Of a stretch of DNA of 25,100 nucleotides, positions 7,673-15,258 are shown in pieces. This stretch comes from Deltaproteobacteria bacterium UBA5205 (GTDB taxonomy: Bacteria; Desulfobacterota; Syntrophorhabdia; Syntrophorhabdales; Syntrophorhabdaceae). The stretch spans positions 73,258 through 98,357 of the forward strand of contig DHVP01000030.1 of the NCBI GenBank assembly GCA_002412715.1, written 5' to 3'. Position 1 is the first letter of the stretch. Each line of letters opens with the position of its first letter. Position numbers and translations under genes: made by a program. The notes under the pieces were generated by a model. It was not told where the DNA came from. It saw only the letters and a list, made by a program, of their open reading frames with translations, and did no database searches.

Positions 7673-7701
7673 ATAGGTCCTATAGGTCATATAGGACCTA
7701 T
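7673..7701. repeat. Palindromic 9-bp-unit repeat, copy 1
   Basis: Perfect 12-bp inverted repeat, ATAGGTCCTATA (7673-7684) and TATAGGACCTAT (7690-7701), around a GGTCA spacer. Read as tandem units it is three 9-mers of the form TATAGGTCC. It sits between two convergent genes and supplies the TAG stop codon (7700-7698) of the minus-strand glycosyltransferase gene. No T-tract follows the stem on either strand, so it is not a standard intrinsic terminator. A second, degenerate copy lies at 9685-9725. Confidence 0.85.
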
Positions 7702-8567
7702 AAAAAGCTTCTCAGCTCCTGCTGCCGGATCATTTCGGCAAGCGATGTCACTTCAACCCTGTCCATTCCCACCTTCAACGAGATGTTCGGCCCCACGGGG
7801 TGCCAGATTGCGGGGTTGAAGGTCGTGAAGATGGTTATCGTGGGGAGTCCGCAGGCGGCGGCAAGATGGGCCATGCCGGAATCGTTGGATACAAAAAGAC
7901 CGCCTTCACCGAAAAACCTCTTCACTTCGGAGAGGTCTTCGAAAAACAGGGCATCTTCCACGGGCAATGAAAGTTCCGGGGGCCTCAGCAACAGTGTGTT
8001 CACCCCTCTTCCCCTCAGCAGATGGAAGAGGTCGATAAAGTTCTCGACGGGCCACTTTTCCTTTGAAAAGCCCTCCTCGGGGTAGAGGATGACCTTGTTG
8101 GCCTTCTTCACAATTATATTCGCCCTTGCGGGTTCGATTCCGTAAGCAGGGAACTGGTGAAGCTGATAGGCTTCGATATGCATAATCCCGCGGGCGGACC
8201 CCCCGGCATCCCGGGGTTCCGCGGGACCGAAGGCGCCATCGGGGTACATGTCGATAAACAGGGGTTCTTCCGCGGAATGCGCTTTCCATCGCTTCCGGAT
8301 GGATCCCTGCCTGTCCTTGCCGATAAAAACAATCCTCTTCCAGCGCGGCCCGGTGAGTTTTTCCGAAAAAAGGTACAGCCAGTGCCGCGACTCCACACCG
8401 TGCGTCCTCGTGAAGTATTCGCTGAAGAGATCGAGAAACCGCCTGTTCCCAAGGGCCACGAGGCGGTCCCCGAAGTGCTCCCGCAGAGACAGGAACAGTG
8501 ACTGCGCGAGACAAACATCTCCGAGTCCGCCGAGGTGAACGACAAGGACTTCGTCATTATGCGGCAT
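7698..8567 (-). CDS. Glycosyltransferase family 9 (ADP-heptose:LPS heptosyltransferase-like)
   Basis: A 289-residue GT-B enzyme of the GT9 family. It opens with the family's glycine loop, VVHLGGLGDVCLAQSL (9-24). The nucleotide-sugar domain holds PEEGFSKEKWP (163-173), matching the heptosyltransferase PGxxxxxKxWP motif, and FVSNDSGMAHLAAACG (225-240), the conserved D-S/T-G-x-x-H element. It is shorter than WaaC/WaaF (about 320-350 residues). The ATG at 8567 overlaps the mscS stop by 11 nt. Another ATG at 8600 is possible but has its GGAG only 2 nt away. It is probably translationally coupled to mscS. It would transfer a heptose or related sugar to the LPS core. No other core-sugar gene is next to it, so the acceptor is unknown. 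Confidence 0.8.
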   Translation of the reverse strand: MPHNDEVLVVHLGGLGDVCLAQSLFLSLREHFGDRLVALGNRRFLDLFSEYFTRTHGVESRHWLYLFSEKLTGPRWKRIVFIGKDRQGSIRKRWKAHSAEEPLFIDMYPDGAFGPAEPRDAGGSARGIMHIEAYQLHQFPAYGIEPARANIIVKKANKVILYPEEGFSKEKWPVENFIDLFHLLRGRGVNTLLLRPPELSLPVEDALFFEDLSEVKRFFGEGGLFVSNDSGMAHLAAACGLPTITIFTTFNPAIWHPVGPNISLKVGMDRVEVTSLAEMIRQQELRSFL

Positions 8568-9573
8568 TTTTGGGGGGGATGGCGATTCCTTCCTCGGCAT
8601 ATCTCCTGTGGAGGGCCTTTATCAGGTGGTGCCTGACGACATGGAGGGAACTGGAATCCATTATCCTGATATTGACGGAGAAGCCTACGCCGTTGTCGGC
8701 GAAGGTGTGAAATCGCACCGACGGCTCTTCGCCCGCGACGGCTCCGGGGACCTCATTCGTGACCCCCCGGGCAACCTCGCAGGTGATGGCCTCTATCCTG
8801 TCGAGATCTTCCCCGTTGGGGGCGGTGACCTGGACGCTGACAGACATCTGCCTGTCGGGAAGCTCGTAATTCGTGATCGTGGCCGAGGCGACATGGGCAT
8901 TGGGAACGATTATGATGTTGTTCGCTGCGGACGTGATCGTCGTGGACCGCCAGGTGATATCGGTGACAACCCCTTCTTCACCGGAGTTCAGCTTGATGTA
9001 GTCGCCGGGGCGCACCTGTTTCGAGGCGATGATGTGGAGCCCGGCAAAGAGATTGGAGAGCGTGTCCTTGAGGGCTAGGGCAACGGCAAGACCGCCGACG
9101 CCAAGCGCCGTCAGTAGCGGCGCGATGGAAACACCGAGGATGTTGAGAATAACGAGGATGCCCGCGATGACGATGGTGGCCCTGAACACGCCGAAGAGTA
9201 TCCCCGTTGCCGGTATGCTGATGTCGGAGCGCTGGGCATAGCTTTCAAAGGCCCTCACAGCGAGATTCGCCAGCGCGATCGTGGCCGAAAAGACGATGAG
9301 AATATAGATGGTCCGGTCAACGATAAAAACGTATTTTCGCGGCAAGTCGGAAAGTTCAAGGGCGACGTAAAGGCCGATGGCGATGCACCAGTAGACGGAA
9401 GGCGTCCTCAATGACCGCAGGATCACCTCGTTCACCCCGGTTTCACAACGCTGAATCCATTTCTTGAGAAGGTGAATGGTTATCCCGCGGGCAATAAACA
9501 GAGCGGCCATAGCCACGACCGCGACAACGGAAGGATAAAAAAGACTGCCCAGAAAAAAGCGCGCGTTTCCCAT
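8557..9573 (-). CDS. mscS: Small-conductance mechanosensitive channel, MscS family
   Basis: A 338-residue inner-membrane protein with four or so predicted N-terminal spans (about 10-150) rather than MscS's three. The pore-lining TM3 region LGVGGLAVALALKDTLSNLFAG (157-178) has the Gly/Ala packing pattern of the family, followed by the beta-domain entry RPGDYIKLNSGEEGVV. The C-terminal alpha/beta vestibule domain runs to about 330. MscS channels open under membrane tension to release osmolytes after hypo-osmotic shock. A -10-like box lies 9 nt before the ATG with no clear ribosome binding site. It precedes and overlaps the GT9 gene; I see no functional reason for that pairing. Confidence 0.9.
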   Translation of the reverse strand: MGNARFFLGSLFYPSVVAVVAMAALFIARGITIHLLKKWIQRCETGVNEVILRSLRTPSVYWCIAIGLYVALELSDLPRKYVFIVDRTIYILIVFSATIALANLAVRAFESYAQRSDISIPATGILFGVFRATIVIAGILVILNILGVSIAPLLTALGVGGLAVALALKDTLSNLFAGLHIIASKQVRPGDYIKLNSGEEGVVTDITWRSTTITSAANNIIIVPNAHVASATITNYELPDRQMSVSVQVTAPNGEDLDRIEAITCEVARGVTNEVPGAVAGEEPSVRFHTFADNGVGFSVNIRIMDSSSLHVVRHHLIKALHRRYAEEGIAIPPKNAA

Positions 9574-9582
9574 ATTGGCTTC

Positions 9583-9611
9583 ATTGTAGCGGAAAACATC
9601 GCTGCATTAAA
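9583..9611 (-). promoter_or_regulatory. Promoter candidate immediately upstream of mscS
   Basis: On the minus strand, TTTAAT (9611-9606), a 17-nt spacer and TACAAT (9588-9583, five of six to the -10 consensus). The -10 box ends 9 nt before the ATG at 9573, so an mRNA from it would be nearly leaderless. The -35 match is weak (three of six). Confidence 0.4.
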
Positions 9612-9684
9612 GAAAAAAGAGCGCTTGTTGATTGAGTCGGCATCCTTCTTCTCTTCCAGGCCGTCAGTAAGGCCGAGTTGTTTT

Positions 9685-9725
9685 CTATAGGTCGTATAAG
9701 TCACATACGTCCTATAGGACCTATA
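9685..9725. repeat. Palindromic 9-bp-unit repeat, copy 2 (degenerate)
   Basis: Arms TATAGGTCGTAT (9686-9697) and ATACGTCCTATA (9705-9716) pair with one mismatch around a 7-nt spacer, followed by GGACCTATA. In 9-bp register it reads TATAGGTCG, TATAAGTCA, CATACGTCC, TATAGGACC. It is the same family as the copy at 7673-7701. The two copies flank the mscS and GT9 genes. Confidence 0.8.
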
Positions 9726-9738
9726 CTACAATAAAGAT

Positions 9739-9783
9739 AAAACCCTTATTCTCCTCAACAGCGTCAAGCAAAATAAGGGTTTT
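9739..9783 (-). terminator. Intrinsic terminator at the end of the metK-ahcY-kinase array
   Basis: A perfect 12-bp inverted repeat, AAAACCCTTATT (9739-9750) and AATAAGGGTTTT (9772-9783), with a 21-nt loop. Read leftward it ends in GGGTTTTATCTTT, about 60 nt after the kinase stop at 9843. The plus strand also continues in T-rich sequence, so it may stop transcription both ways. Confidence 0.75.
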
Positions 9784-9842
9784 TATAATTTACTTTATTC
9801 TTTTTGTATCTAGTTCGCCAGCCTGGATAAAACGACCCGTCT

Positions 9843-10760
9843 TCAGAGGTTTATATCTCCGAACTTCATGCACTCCTTCAGCGCAACGTAGCGTTCCTTA
9901 ATCTCGGGCATGGTGAGCTTTTTGATCCTGTTGATGCTGAAATCCTCGACGTTGAAGGAGGCCATGACGGTGCCCATGATGATCGCCTGTTTCACCGTTT
10001 CGGTTGTGGCTTCGCCGACGTTGGCAAGATACCCCATGAAGCCGCCGGCGAAGGTATCCCCCGCGCCCGTGGGGTCGAAGACGTCCTCCAGGGGATAGGC
10101 CGGGGCGAGGAAGACCTCGTCGCGATTCATCATGAAGACGCCGTATTCTCCGCGCTTGACGACTATGCACACGGGGCCGAGCTCGATCAGTTTCCTGGCG
10201 CCCTTGACAAGGTTGTGTTCTTTTGTGATCTCCCGAAGTTCCGCCTCGTTTATTACCAGCATATCAACGCGGCGTATCACGTCCATGAGCGCATCGTATT
10301 TGCTTTCGATCCAGAAGTTCATCGTGTCGAGAACGAGGGCGAGGGGTTTCTTGACCTGATCTATCACATGGAGCTGCAGATCGGGGTCTATGTTCGCCAG
10401 AAACAGGAATTCGGCATTCCGGTAGTGCTCGGGCACCTTAGGCTTGAATGTCTCTATGACATTGAGTTCCGTTTTGAGCGTAATGGCCTGGTTGAGATCG
10501 TATCCGTACTTGCCTTCCCAGCGGAAGGTTTTCCCGTGATCAACCTCGATCCCGGACATGTCGACGCTACGGTCCTTGAGGAAGGAGATGCCCTCCATGT
10601 CGAAATCGTTGCCCACGGTGGCTACAATGCCTACGTCGGTGAAGAAGCTGGCGGCGTTGGTGAAGTGAAGGGCCGACCCCCCGAGGACATTGTCGGCCTT
10701 CCCGAAGGGGGTCTCAATAGAGTCGTATGCTACCGTTCCCGCCACAAGGAGCTTGATCAC
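9843..10760 (-). CDS. PfkB/ribokinase-family kinase, candidate adenosine kinase
   Basis: A 305-residue PfkB-family kinase. The N-terminal substrate-binding signature NVLGGSALHFTNAASFF (24-40) and the C-terminal DPTGAGDTFAGG (229-240), with catalytic base Asp235 and the anion-hole glycines, are intact. ALVLDTMNFW (141-150) and VKRGEYGVFM (201-210) match family strands. It starts at GTG within the ahcY stop codon (GTGA, 4-nt overlap), so it is translationally coupled to SAH hydrolase. PfkB enzymes phosphorylate sugars or nucleosides. Because SAH hydrolysis is reversible and driven by removing adenosine, adenosine is the most attractive substrate, but this is inference from position, and a sugar kinase cannot be excluded. 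Confidence 0.85.
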   Translation of the reverse strand: MIKLLVAGTVAYDSIETPFGKADNVLGGSALHFTNAASFFTDVGIVATVGNDFDMEGISFLKDRSVDMSGIEVDHGKTFRWEGKYGYDLNQAITLKTELNVIETFKPKVPEHYRNAEFLFLANIDPDLQLHVIDQVKKPLALVLDTMNFWIESKYDALMDVIRRVDMLVINEAELREITKEHNLVKGARKLIELGPVCIVVKRGEYGVFMMNRDEVFLAPAYPLEDVFDPTGAGDTFAGGFMGYLANVGEATTETVKQAIIMGTVMASFNVEDFSINRIKKLTMPEIKERYVALKECMKFGDINL

Positions 10761-12082
10761 GTTCCCATCTCCCAGGAAGAAAGATATTTTTCCTGTTCCT
10801 CCGTCAGCGTGTCGATGGTGATCCCCGCCGAGGCGAGTTTGAGCATGGCCACCTGCTCATCGATCGCCTTGGGCACGGAGTAGACTTTTTTCTCCAGCTT
10901 CTTGGCGTTTTTCCACATGTATTCCGAACAGAGCGACTGGTTGGCGAAGCTCATGTCCATAACGTCCGACGGGTGACCTTCGGCACAGGCGAGGTTCACG
11001 AGCCTGCCTTCGCCGAGGACAAAGACCTTCTTGCCGTCCTTCAGGGTATACTCGTCGATGAACTCGCGGATCCGCCTTTTCGACTTCTTTATTTTCTCCA
11101 GGGCGTCGAGGTCAAGCTCGACGTTGAAATGCCCCGAATTGCAGACCATGGCGCCGTCTTTCATCTTTTTGAAGTGCTCCTCGCGGATGACGTGGATGTC
11201 GCCGGTGGTGGTGACGAAGATATCTCCTATGGCCGCCGCCTTCTCCATGGTCATGACCTCGAAGCCGTCCATGTGGGCCTCAAGCGCTCGGAGGGGGTTG
11301 ACCTCCGCGACTACGACGTGTGCGCCGAGCCCCTTCGCCCTCATGGTGACGCCCTTGCCGCACCAGCCGTACCCGGCAAGCACGAAGGTGGCACCGGCAA
11401 AGAGAACGTTCGTGGCGCGCAGGATGCCGTCGATGGTGCTCTGGCCCGTGCCGTAGCGGTTGTCGAACATGTGCTTCGTCAGCGCGTCGTTGACGGCCAT
11501 GACGGGGAACTGGAGAAGACCTTCCTTTTCCATGCTCTTCAAGCGGATGACGCCTGTCGTCGTCTCCTCCATGGAACCGACGACACCGCTGACAAGGCTT
11601 TCTTTTTCTTTCTTGCCGAGCTTCTTGTACCACTTCTTGATGGTCTCGTGGAGACCCTCGGTACGGTCGAAGGCTATCATGTGGAGGGCGCCGACAAGGT
11701 CGGCACCATCGTCCATGGTGATATTGGGCATGAAGGCAAGGGCCTTCATGATGTGTTCGTAGTACTGGCGGTCTGTCTCGCCCTTGATGCAGAAGGCGGG
11801 TATCTTGAAATGCTTCACGATCGCCGCCGCGACGTCATCCTGGGTGCTGAGCGGATTCGAGGCGCACAACACTACATCCGCGCCGCCCGCTTTCAAGGTT
11901 TTCATGAGGTTCCCTGTCTCCGACGTTACATGAAGACAGCAGGCGATCTTGACACCTTTCAGGGGTTTTTTCTTCGCGAACCGCTGGGCGATCTGCCCGA
12001 GGACAGGCATCCTTCTTCCCGCCCATTCAATCTTTTCCAGCCCGGCATCGGCCAGTTTTATATCCTTCACATCATAATCCAT
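10757..12082 (-). CDS. ahcY: Adenosylhomocysteinase (S-adenosylhomocysteine hydrolase)
   Basis: A 441-residue cytosolic enzyme that splits S-adenosylhomocysteine to homocysteine and adenosine, completing the methyl cycle begun by MetK. Family hallmarks are CCLHVTSETGNLMKTL (48-63), EETTTGVIRL (172-181), FPVMAVNDALTKHMFDNRYGTGQS (192-215, with the active-site Lys and Asp region) and the NAD loop GYGWCGKG (237-244). CNSGHFNVELD follows in the C-terminal half. The C-terminus ends LTEEQEKYLSSWEMGT and lacks the KxxxYRY tail that reaches the neighbour's NAD in many bacterial and eukaryotic enzymes. This suggests the archaeal/Thermotoga-like subfamily. A strong GGGAGG lies 5 nt before the ATG. Confidence 0.95.
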   Translation of the reverse strand: MDYDVKDIKLADAGLEKIEWAGRRMPVLGQIAQRFAKKKPLKGVKIACCLHVTSETGNLMKTLKAGGADVVLCASNPLSTQDDVAAAIVKHFKIPAFCIKGETDRQYYEHIMKALAFMPNITMDDGADLVGALHMIAFDRTEGLHETIKKWYKKLGKKEKESLVSGVVGSMEETTTGVIRLKSMEKEGLLQFPVMAVNDALTKHMFDNRYGTGQSTIDGILRATNVLFAGATFVLAGYGWCGKGVTMRAKGLGAHVVVAEVNPLRALEAHMDGFEVMTMEKAAAIGDIFVTTTGDIHVIREEHFKKMKDGAMVCNSGHFNVELDLDALEKIKKSKRRIREFIDEYTLKDGKKVFVLGEGRLVNLACAEGHPSDVMDMSFANQSLCSEYMWKNAKKLEKKVYSVPKAIDEQVAMLKLASAGITIDTLTEEQEKYLSSWEMGT

Positions 12083-12141
12083 TACTTCCTCCCTTAATTA
12101 CCCAAATATGCCCGGGCGTCGTTCTCTCCATTCAGTTCTTT

Positions 12142-12250
12142 CCGGCTTCAGATCAAAGGTGGTGCCGAGGCGACGACGAGAAGCCGACGCAGGCGTATTC
12201 CACTACGTCGAGGAGCGCGCCGGGGAGGCAACGCTTTGATCTGAAACCGG
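12142..12250. repeat. 109-nt palindromic intergenic element between metK and ahcY (repeat or structured RNA)
   Basis: Outer arms CCGGCTTCAGATCAAAG (12142-12158) and CTTTGATCTGAAACCGG (12234-12250) pair over 17 positions. The single non-Watson-Crick position would be a G-U pair in RNA read leftward, the direction of the flanking genes. Inside, GGCGTA (12192-12197) faces TACGTC (12204-12209) to form a small inner hairpin. The core is rich in GACG/GAGG-type words. It begins 12 nt after the metK stop and ends 59 nt before the ahcY start codon. From memory, similar GACGCAGGCGTA...TACGTCGAGGAG elements recur in other deltaproteobacterial genomes, which would make it a dispersed repeat. I could not check this. 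It does not match the SAH riboswitch consensus as I know it. Confidence 0.7.
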
Positions 12251-12262
12251 AACATGTCCCTA

Positions 12263-13426
12263 TTATATCCCTGCGGCTTTTCTGATCTCTTCTACCATGT
12301 CGAGCTTTTCCCAGGTGAATTCCGGTTCGCTTCTGCCGAAATGCCCGCCGCAGGCCGTCATTCTGTAGATGGGCCTCAGAAGGTCCAGTTTCTCGATGAT
12401 CTTTCTCGGTCTCATGTCGAAAAGCTCGTTGACTATCTGCGCGATCTTGTCGGGGCTGATCTTGGAGGTCCCCTGTGTGTCTATCATGACGGACACGGGC
12501 TGCGCCACGCCGATCGTATAGGCCAGCTGCAGCTCCAGCCTGTCGGCAAGGCCTGCGGCAACGAGGTTCTTCGCAATATAACGGGCCATATAGGATGCGC
12601 TCCGGTCGACCTTTGAAGGGTCCTTTCCCGAAAAGGCACCGCCGCCGTGGCTGCCCACACCGCCGTATGTGTCGACGATGATCTTCCTTCCCGTCACGCC
12701 GCAGTCGCCCTTGGGACCGCCCACGACGAACCTGCCCGTTGAGTTGATGAATATCTTTGTCTTGTCGTCCATGAGTTCGAGGGGCACGACCTTCTTGATG
12801 ACTTCTTCCGTGATGCCTTCCCGTATCTTCTCGATCGTCACGTCGGGATTGTGCTGGGCGGCGATGACAACCGCGTCCACCCTGACGGGCGTTCTGTCGA
12901 TGTATTCTATGGTTACCTGGCTCTTGCCATCCGGCCTCAGAAAAGGCAGGGTCCCGTCCTTGCGGACTTCGGCAAGCTTCTTGATGAGCTTGTGGGCGTA
13001 CATGATGGACATGGGCATGAATTCCGCCGTCTCGTTGCACGCATACCCGAACATGAGGCCCTGGTCGCCGGCGCCCTGTTCGTGATCCGACGTCTCGTTG
13101 ACGCCCATGGCGATGTCCGGTGACTGCTCGTCGATGGCCGTCAGGACCGCGCAGGTCTCCCAGTCGAACCCCATCGAGGAGTCGTTGTATCCGATCTGCC
13201 TTACCGTCTCACGGACGATCTCAGGGACGTGGACATAGCTCGACGTTGTAATCTCACCGCCGACCAGCGCAAGACCTGTTGTCACATATGTCTCGCAGGC
13301 GACCCGCGCCCCGGGGTCGTCTTTGATGATCGCATCCAGCACCGCATCGGATATCTGATCGGAAACCTTGTCCGGGTGCCCTTCGGCAACCGATTCAGAC
13401 GTGAATAAGAATCTGCTCATACCCAT
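12263..13426 (-). CDS. metK: S-adenosylmethionine synthetase (methionine adenosyltransferase)
   Basis: A 387-residue cytosolic enzyme making SAM from methionine and ATP. Canonical motifs are all present: ESVAEGHPDKVSDQISD (11-27), the ATP motif GAGDQGLMFGYA, and the P-loop-like GGGAFSGKDPSKVDRSA. The C-terminal domain ends FTWEKLDMVEEIRKAAGI. The ATG at 13426 follows AAGGAGG with a 9-nt gap; a second in-frame ATG two codons later would be too far from it. It lies 44 nt after ptsI and upstream of the palindromic element and ahcY, giving a SAM-cycle cluster. Length is normal for the bacterial enzyme. Confidence 0.97.
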   Translation of the reverse strand: MGMSRFLFTSESVAEGHPDKVSDQISDAVLDAIIKDDPGARVACETYVTTGLALVGGEITTSSYVHVPEIVRETVRQIGYNDSSMGFDWETCAVLTAIDEQSPDIAMGVNETSDHEQGAGDQGLMFGYACNETAEFMPMSIMYAHKLIKKLAEVRKDGTLPFLRPDGKSQVTIEYIDRTPVRVDAVVIAAQHNPDVTIEKIREGITEEVIKKVVPLELMDDKTKIFINSTGRFVVGGPKGDCGVTGRKIIVDTYGGVGSHGGGAFSGKDPSKVDRSASYMARYIAKNLVAAGLADRLELQLAYTIGVAQPVSVMIDTQGTSKISPDKIAQIVNELFDMRPRKIIEKLDLLRPIYRMTACGGHFGRSEPEFTWEKLDMVEEIRKAAGI

Positions 13427-13470
13427 TGTATATTTCCTCCTTAACGATTCGCTTATGAAATTTACTGGTT

Positions 13471-15258
13471 CTAGCCCCGGACCTTCGGAAAGTCTCCGGG
13501 GAATAATCTCGCCATCTCGTTCTTCAACAAAACTTCCGCTTCCGCGGGTGAATCCTTCTTCATGATCTCATCGAGGAGCTCCCTGCAATAGCCGTGGTCG
13601 AGGCCCCGTATGGCCTTCTTCGCCCGGGGTATGGAGTAGGGGTTCATGCTTATCTCGTCAAGGCCGAGACCCAGCAATACCGGCACATACCGCGGCTCAC
13701 CCGCCATCTCTCCGCACAGGGCAATGGTGATCTTGTGGGCATGGGCGTCATCGACGGCCTTCTTGATCATCTTGAGGACCGCCGGGTGAAGCGGCTCGTA
13801 CAGGTATGAGACGTACTCGTTGACCCTGTCGATGGCAAGGGCGTACTGAATGAGATCGTTCGTCCCTATGCTGAAAAAATCAACCTCGGCGGCAAGCATA
13901 TCGCTGATCATGCAGGCCGACGGCACCTCTATCATAATACCCGTCTTTATGTCCTTGTTGTAACTGACCCTTTTTCGGGAGAGCTCTTCCATGCACTCGG
14001 CGATGATCGCCTTCGTCTTGCGCACCTCTTCGATCCCGGAAACCATGGGAATGAGAATGCGAAGCGGTCCGTAGCTGCTCGCCCGCAATATCCCCTTGAG
14101 CTGTGCCTTGAAAAGGGGGATCTCCTTGATGCAGAGCCTTATCGCCCGAAGCCCCATGGCCGGGTTTATCTCCTTGGGCATCTCGATCTCTGAAACAAAT
14201 TTATCGCCGCCGATGTCAAGGGTCCTGATGGTAATGTACTGAAGGGTTTTGTTTTCCGCAAGCCTGCGGTATATGTGGTAATGATCCATCTCTGTCGGGA
14301 GATCGTGCTTTCGTGAAAGATAGATGTATTCCGTCCTGTAAAGTCCTATGCCGATGGCCCCGTATTTTTCAACGATGTCCATCTCTGCCAGGAGCTCGAT
14401 ATTGGCGCCGACCCTCATACGGAAACCGTCTTTTGTCTCGGCCTTGAGCCTCGCCACCCGGAGGTATTCCTTTTTCTGGTTTCTGAGGTGGATCTGTTTC
14501 GCCACATATTCTTTCTGGACTTCTTTGACGGGGTTGATGATGACAACGCCCTCATCTCCGTCTATGATGACCAGATCATTGTTCTTTACGAGGCTCGTGA
14601 CATTCCCCACGCCTACCACGGCCGGTATCTCGAGGGCCCGCGCGACGATCGAGGTGTGGGAGGTTCTGCCGCCCACGTCGGTGGCAAACCCGGATATCCT
14701 GTTGAGGTTGAGCTGAATAGTGTCGGCCGGAGAGAGGTCGTGGGCGATGATGATCGCCTTGCCCTTCACCGCCTTTGAGCTGATGGGCGATTTCTTTCCC
14801 ACGACGAGGATCCTGGCCAGTCTCTCGTAAATGTACTTGATGTCCTGACCCCTCTCCCGCAGATAGGGGTCTTCAACTTTGTCGAAGCTGGCGAGGAATC
14901 GAAAAACCACCACCTCGAGGGCCCATTCCGCGTTTATCAGCTCGCTGCGGATCACATCGATCACGGAATTCACGAAGAATTCGTCCTGAAGGATCAATAT
15001 GTGGGCATCGATGATGAAGGCGTGCTTCCTGACATCATCGTCTGGTATGGAATTCTTGATCTGATTGAGCTGGTCGGTAGCTTCCTGTATGGCGTTCTTG
15101 ATGCGGCTTACCTCGCGCTCGACCTGGCGTGGGGATATGGAACGCTTTGTTATCGCCACCTTGGCCCGGTCGATGAGGCGCACCCTCCCCATGGTTATTC
15201 CTGAGGAGACGCCGCTGCCTTTCAGGATCTTATTGACGAATATCTCTTCCTGTTTCAT
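13471..15258 (-). CDS. ptsI: Phosphoenolpyruvate-protein phosphotransferase (PTS enzyme I)
   Basis: A 595-residue cytosolic enzyme that takes phosphate from PEP and passes it to HPr. The phosphohistidine motif GGRTSHTSIVAR (196-207) has His201. The PEP-binding TIM barrel shows IGIGLYRTEYIYL (302-314), IMIEVPSACMISDMLA (441-456), FFSIGTNDLIQYALA (461-475) and the catalytic-loop ALCGEMAG (513-520) with Cys515. It lacks the N-terminal GAF domain of the nitrogen paralogue PtsP, so it is a standard EI. The ATG overlaps the ptsH stop by 4 nt (ATGA). No sugar permease gene follows, so here EI probably feeds regulation rather than transport. Confidence 0.96.
   Translation of the reverse strand: MKQEEIFVNKILKGSGVSSGITMGRVRLIDRAKVAITKRSISPRQVEREVSRIKNAIQEATDQLNQIKNSIPDDDVRKHAFIIDAHILILQDEFFVNSVIDVIRSELINAEWALEVVVFRFLASFDKVEDPYLRERGQDIKYIYERLARILVVGKKSPISSKAVKGKAIIIAHDLSPADTIQLNLNRISGFATDVGGRTSHTSIVARALEIPAVVGVGNVTSLVKNNDLVIIDGDEGVVIINPVKEVQKEYVAKQIHLRNQKKEYLRVARLKAETKDGFRMRVGANIELLAEMDIVEKYGAIGIGLYRTEYIYLSRKHDLPTEMDHYHIYRRLAENKTLQYITIRTLDIGGDKFVSEIEMPKEINPAMGLRAIRLCIKEIPLFKAQLKGILRASSYGPLRILIPMVSGIEEVRKTKAIIAECMEELSRKRVSYNKDIKTGIMIEVPSACMISDMLAAEVDFFSIGTNDLIQYALAIDRVNEYVSYLYEPLHPAVLKMIKKAVDDAHAHKITIALCGEMAGEPRYVPVLLGLGLDEISMNPYSIPRAKKAIRGLDHGYCRELLDEIMKKDSPAEAEVLLKNEMARLFPGDFPKVRG

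Noticed and set aside
7657..7701. Bidirectional intrinsic terminator between the convergent genes
   Set aside because: The hairpin is not followed by a T-tract in either direction. The TTTTTT lies before it on the plus strand.
9480..9704. Small minus-strand ORF of 74 codons upstream of mscS
   Set aside because: Runs into mscS out of frame, passes through the repeat, and has no ribosome binding site.
10973..12097. Plus-strand ORF of 374 codons
   Set aside because: Antisense to ahcY, whose motifs are unmistakable.
12083..12262. SAH or SAM riboswitch upstream of ahcY
   Set aside because: Position is right, but I cannot find the SAH riboswitch consensus or pseudoknot, and the element looks like a palindromic repeat. 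Kept as an open finding instead.
12153..13040. Minus-strand ORF of 295 codons through metK and the intergenic element
   Set aside because: Out of frame with metK. Its end is only the palindromic element read as protein.
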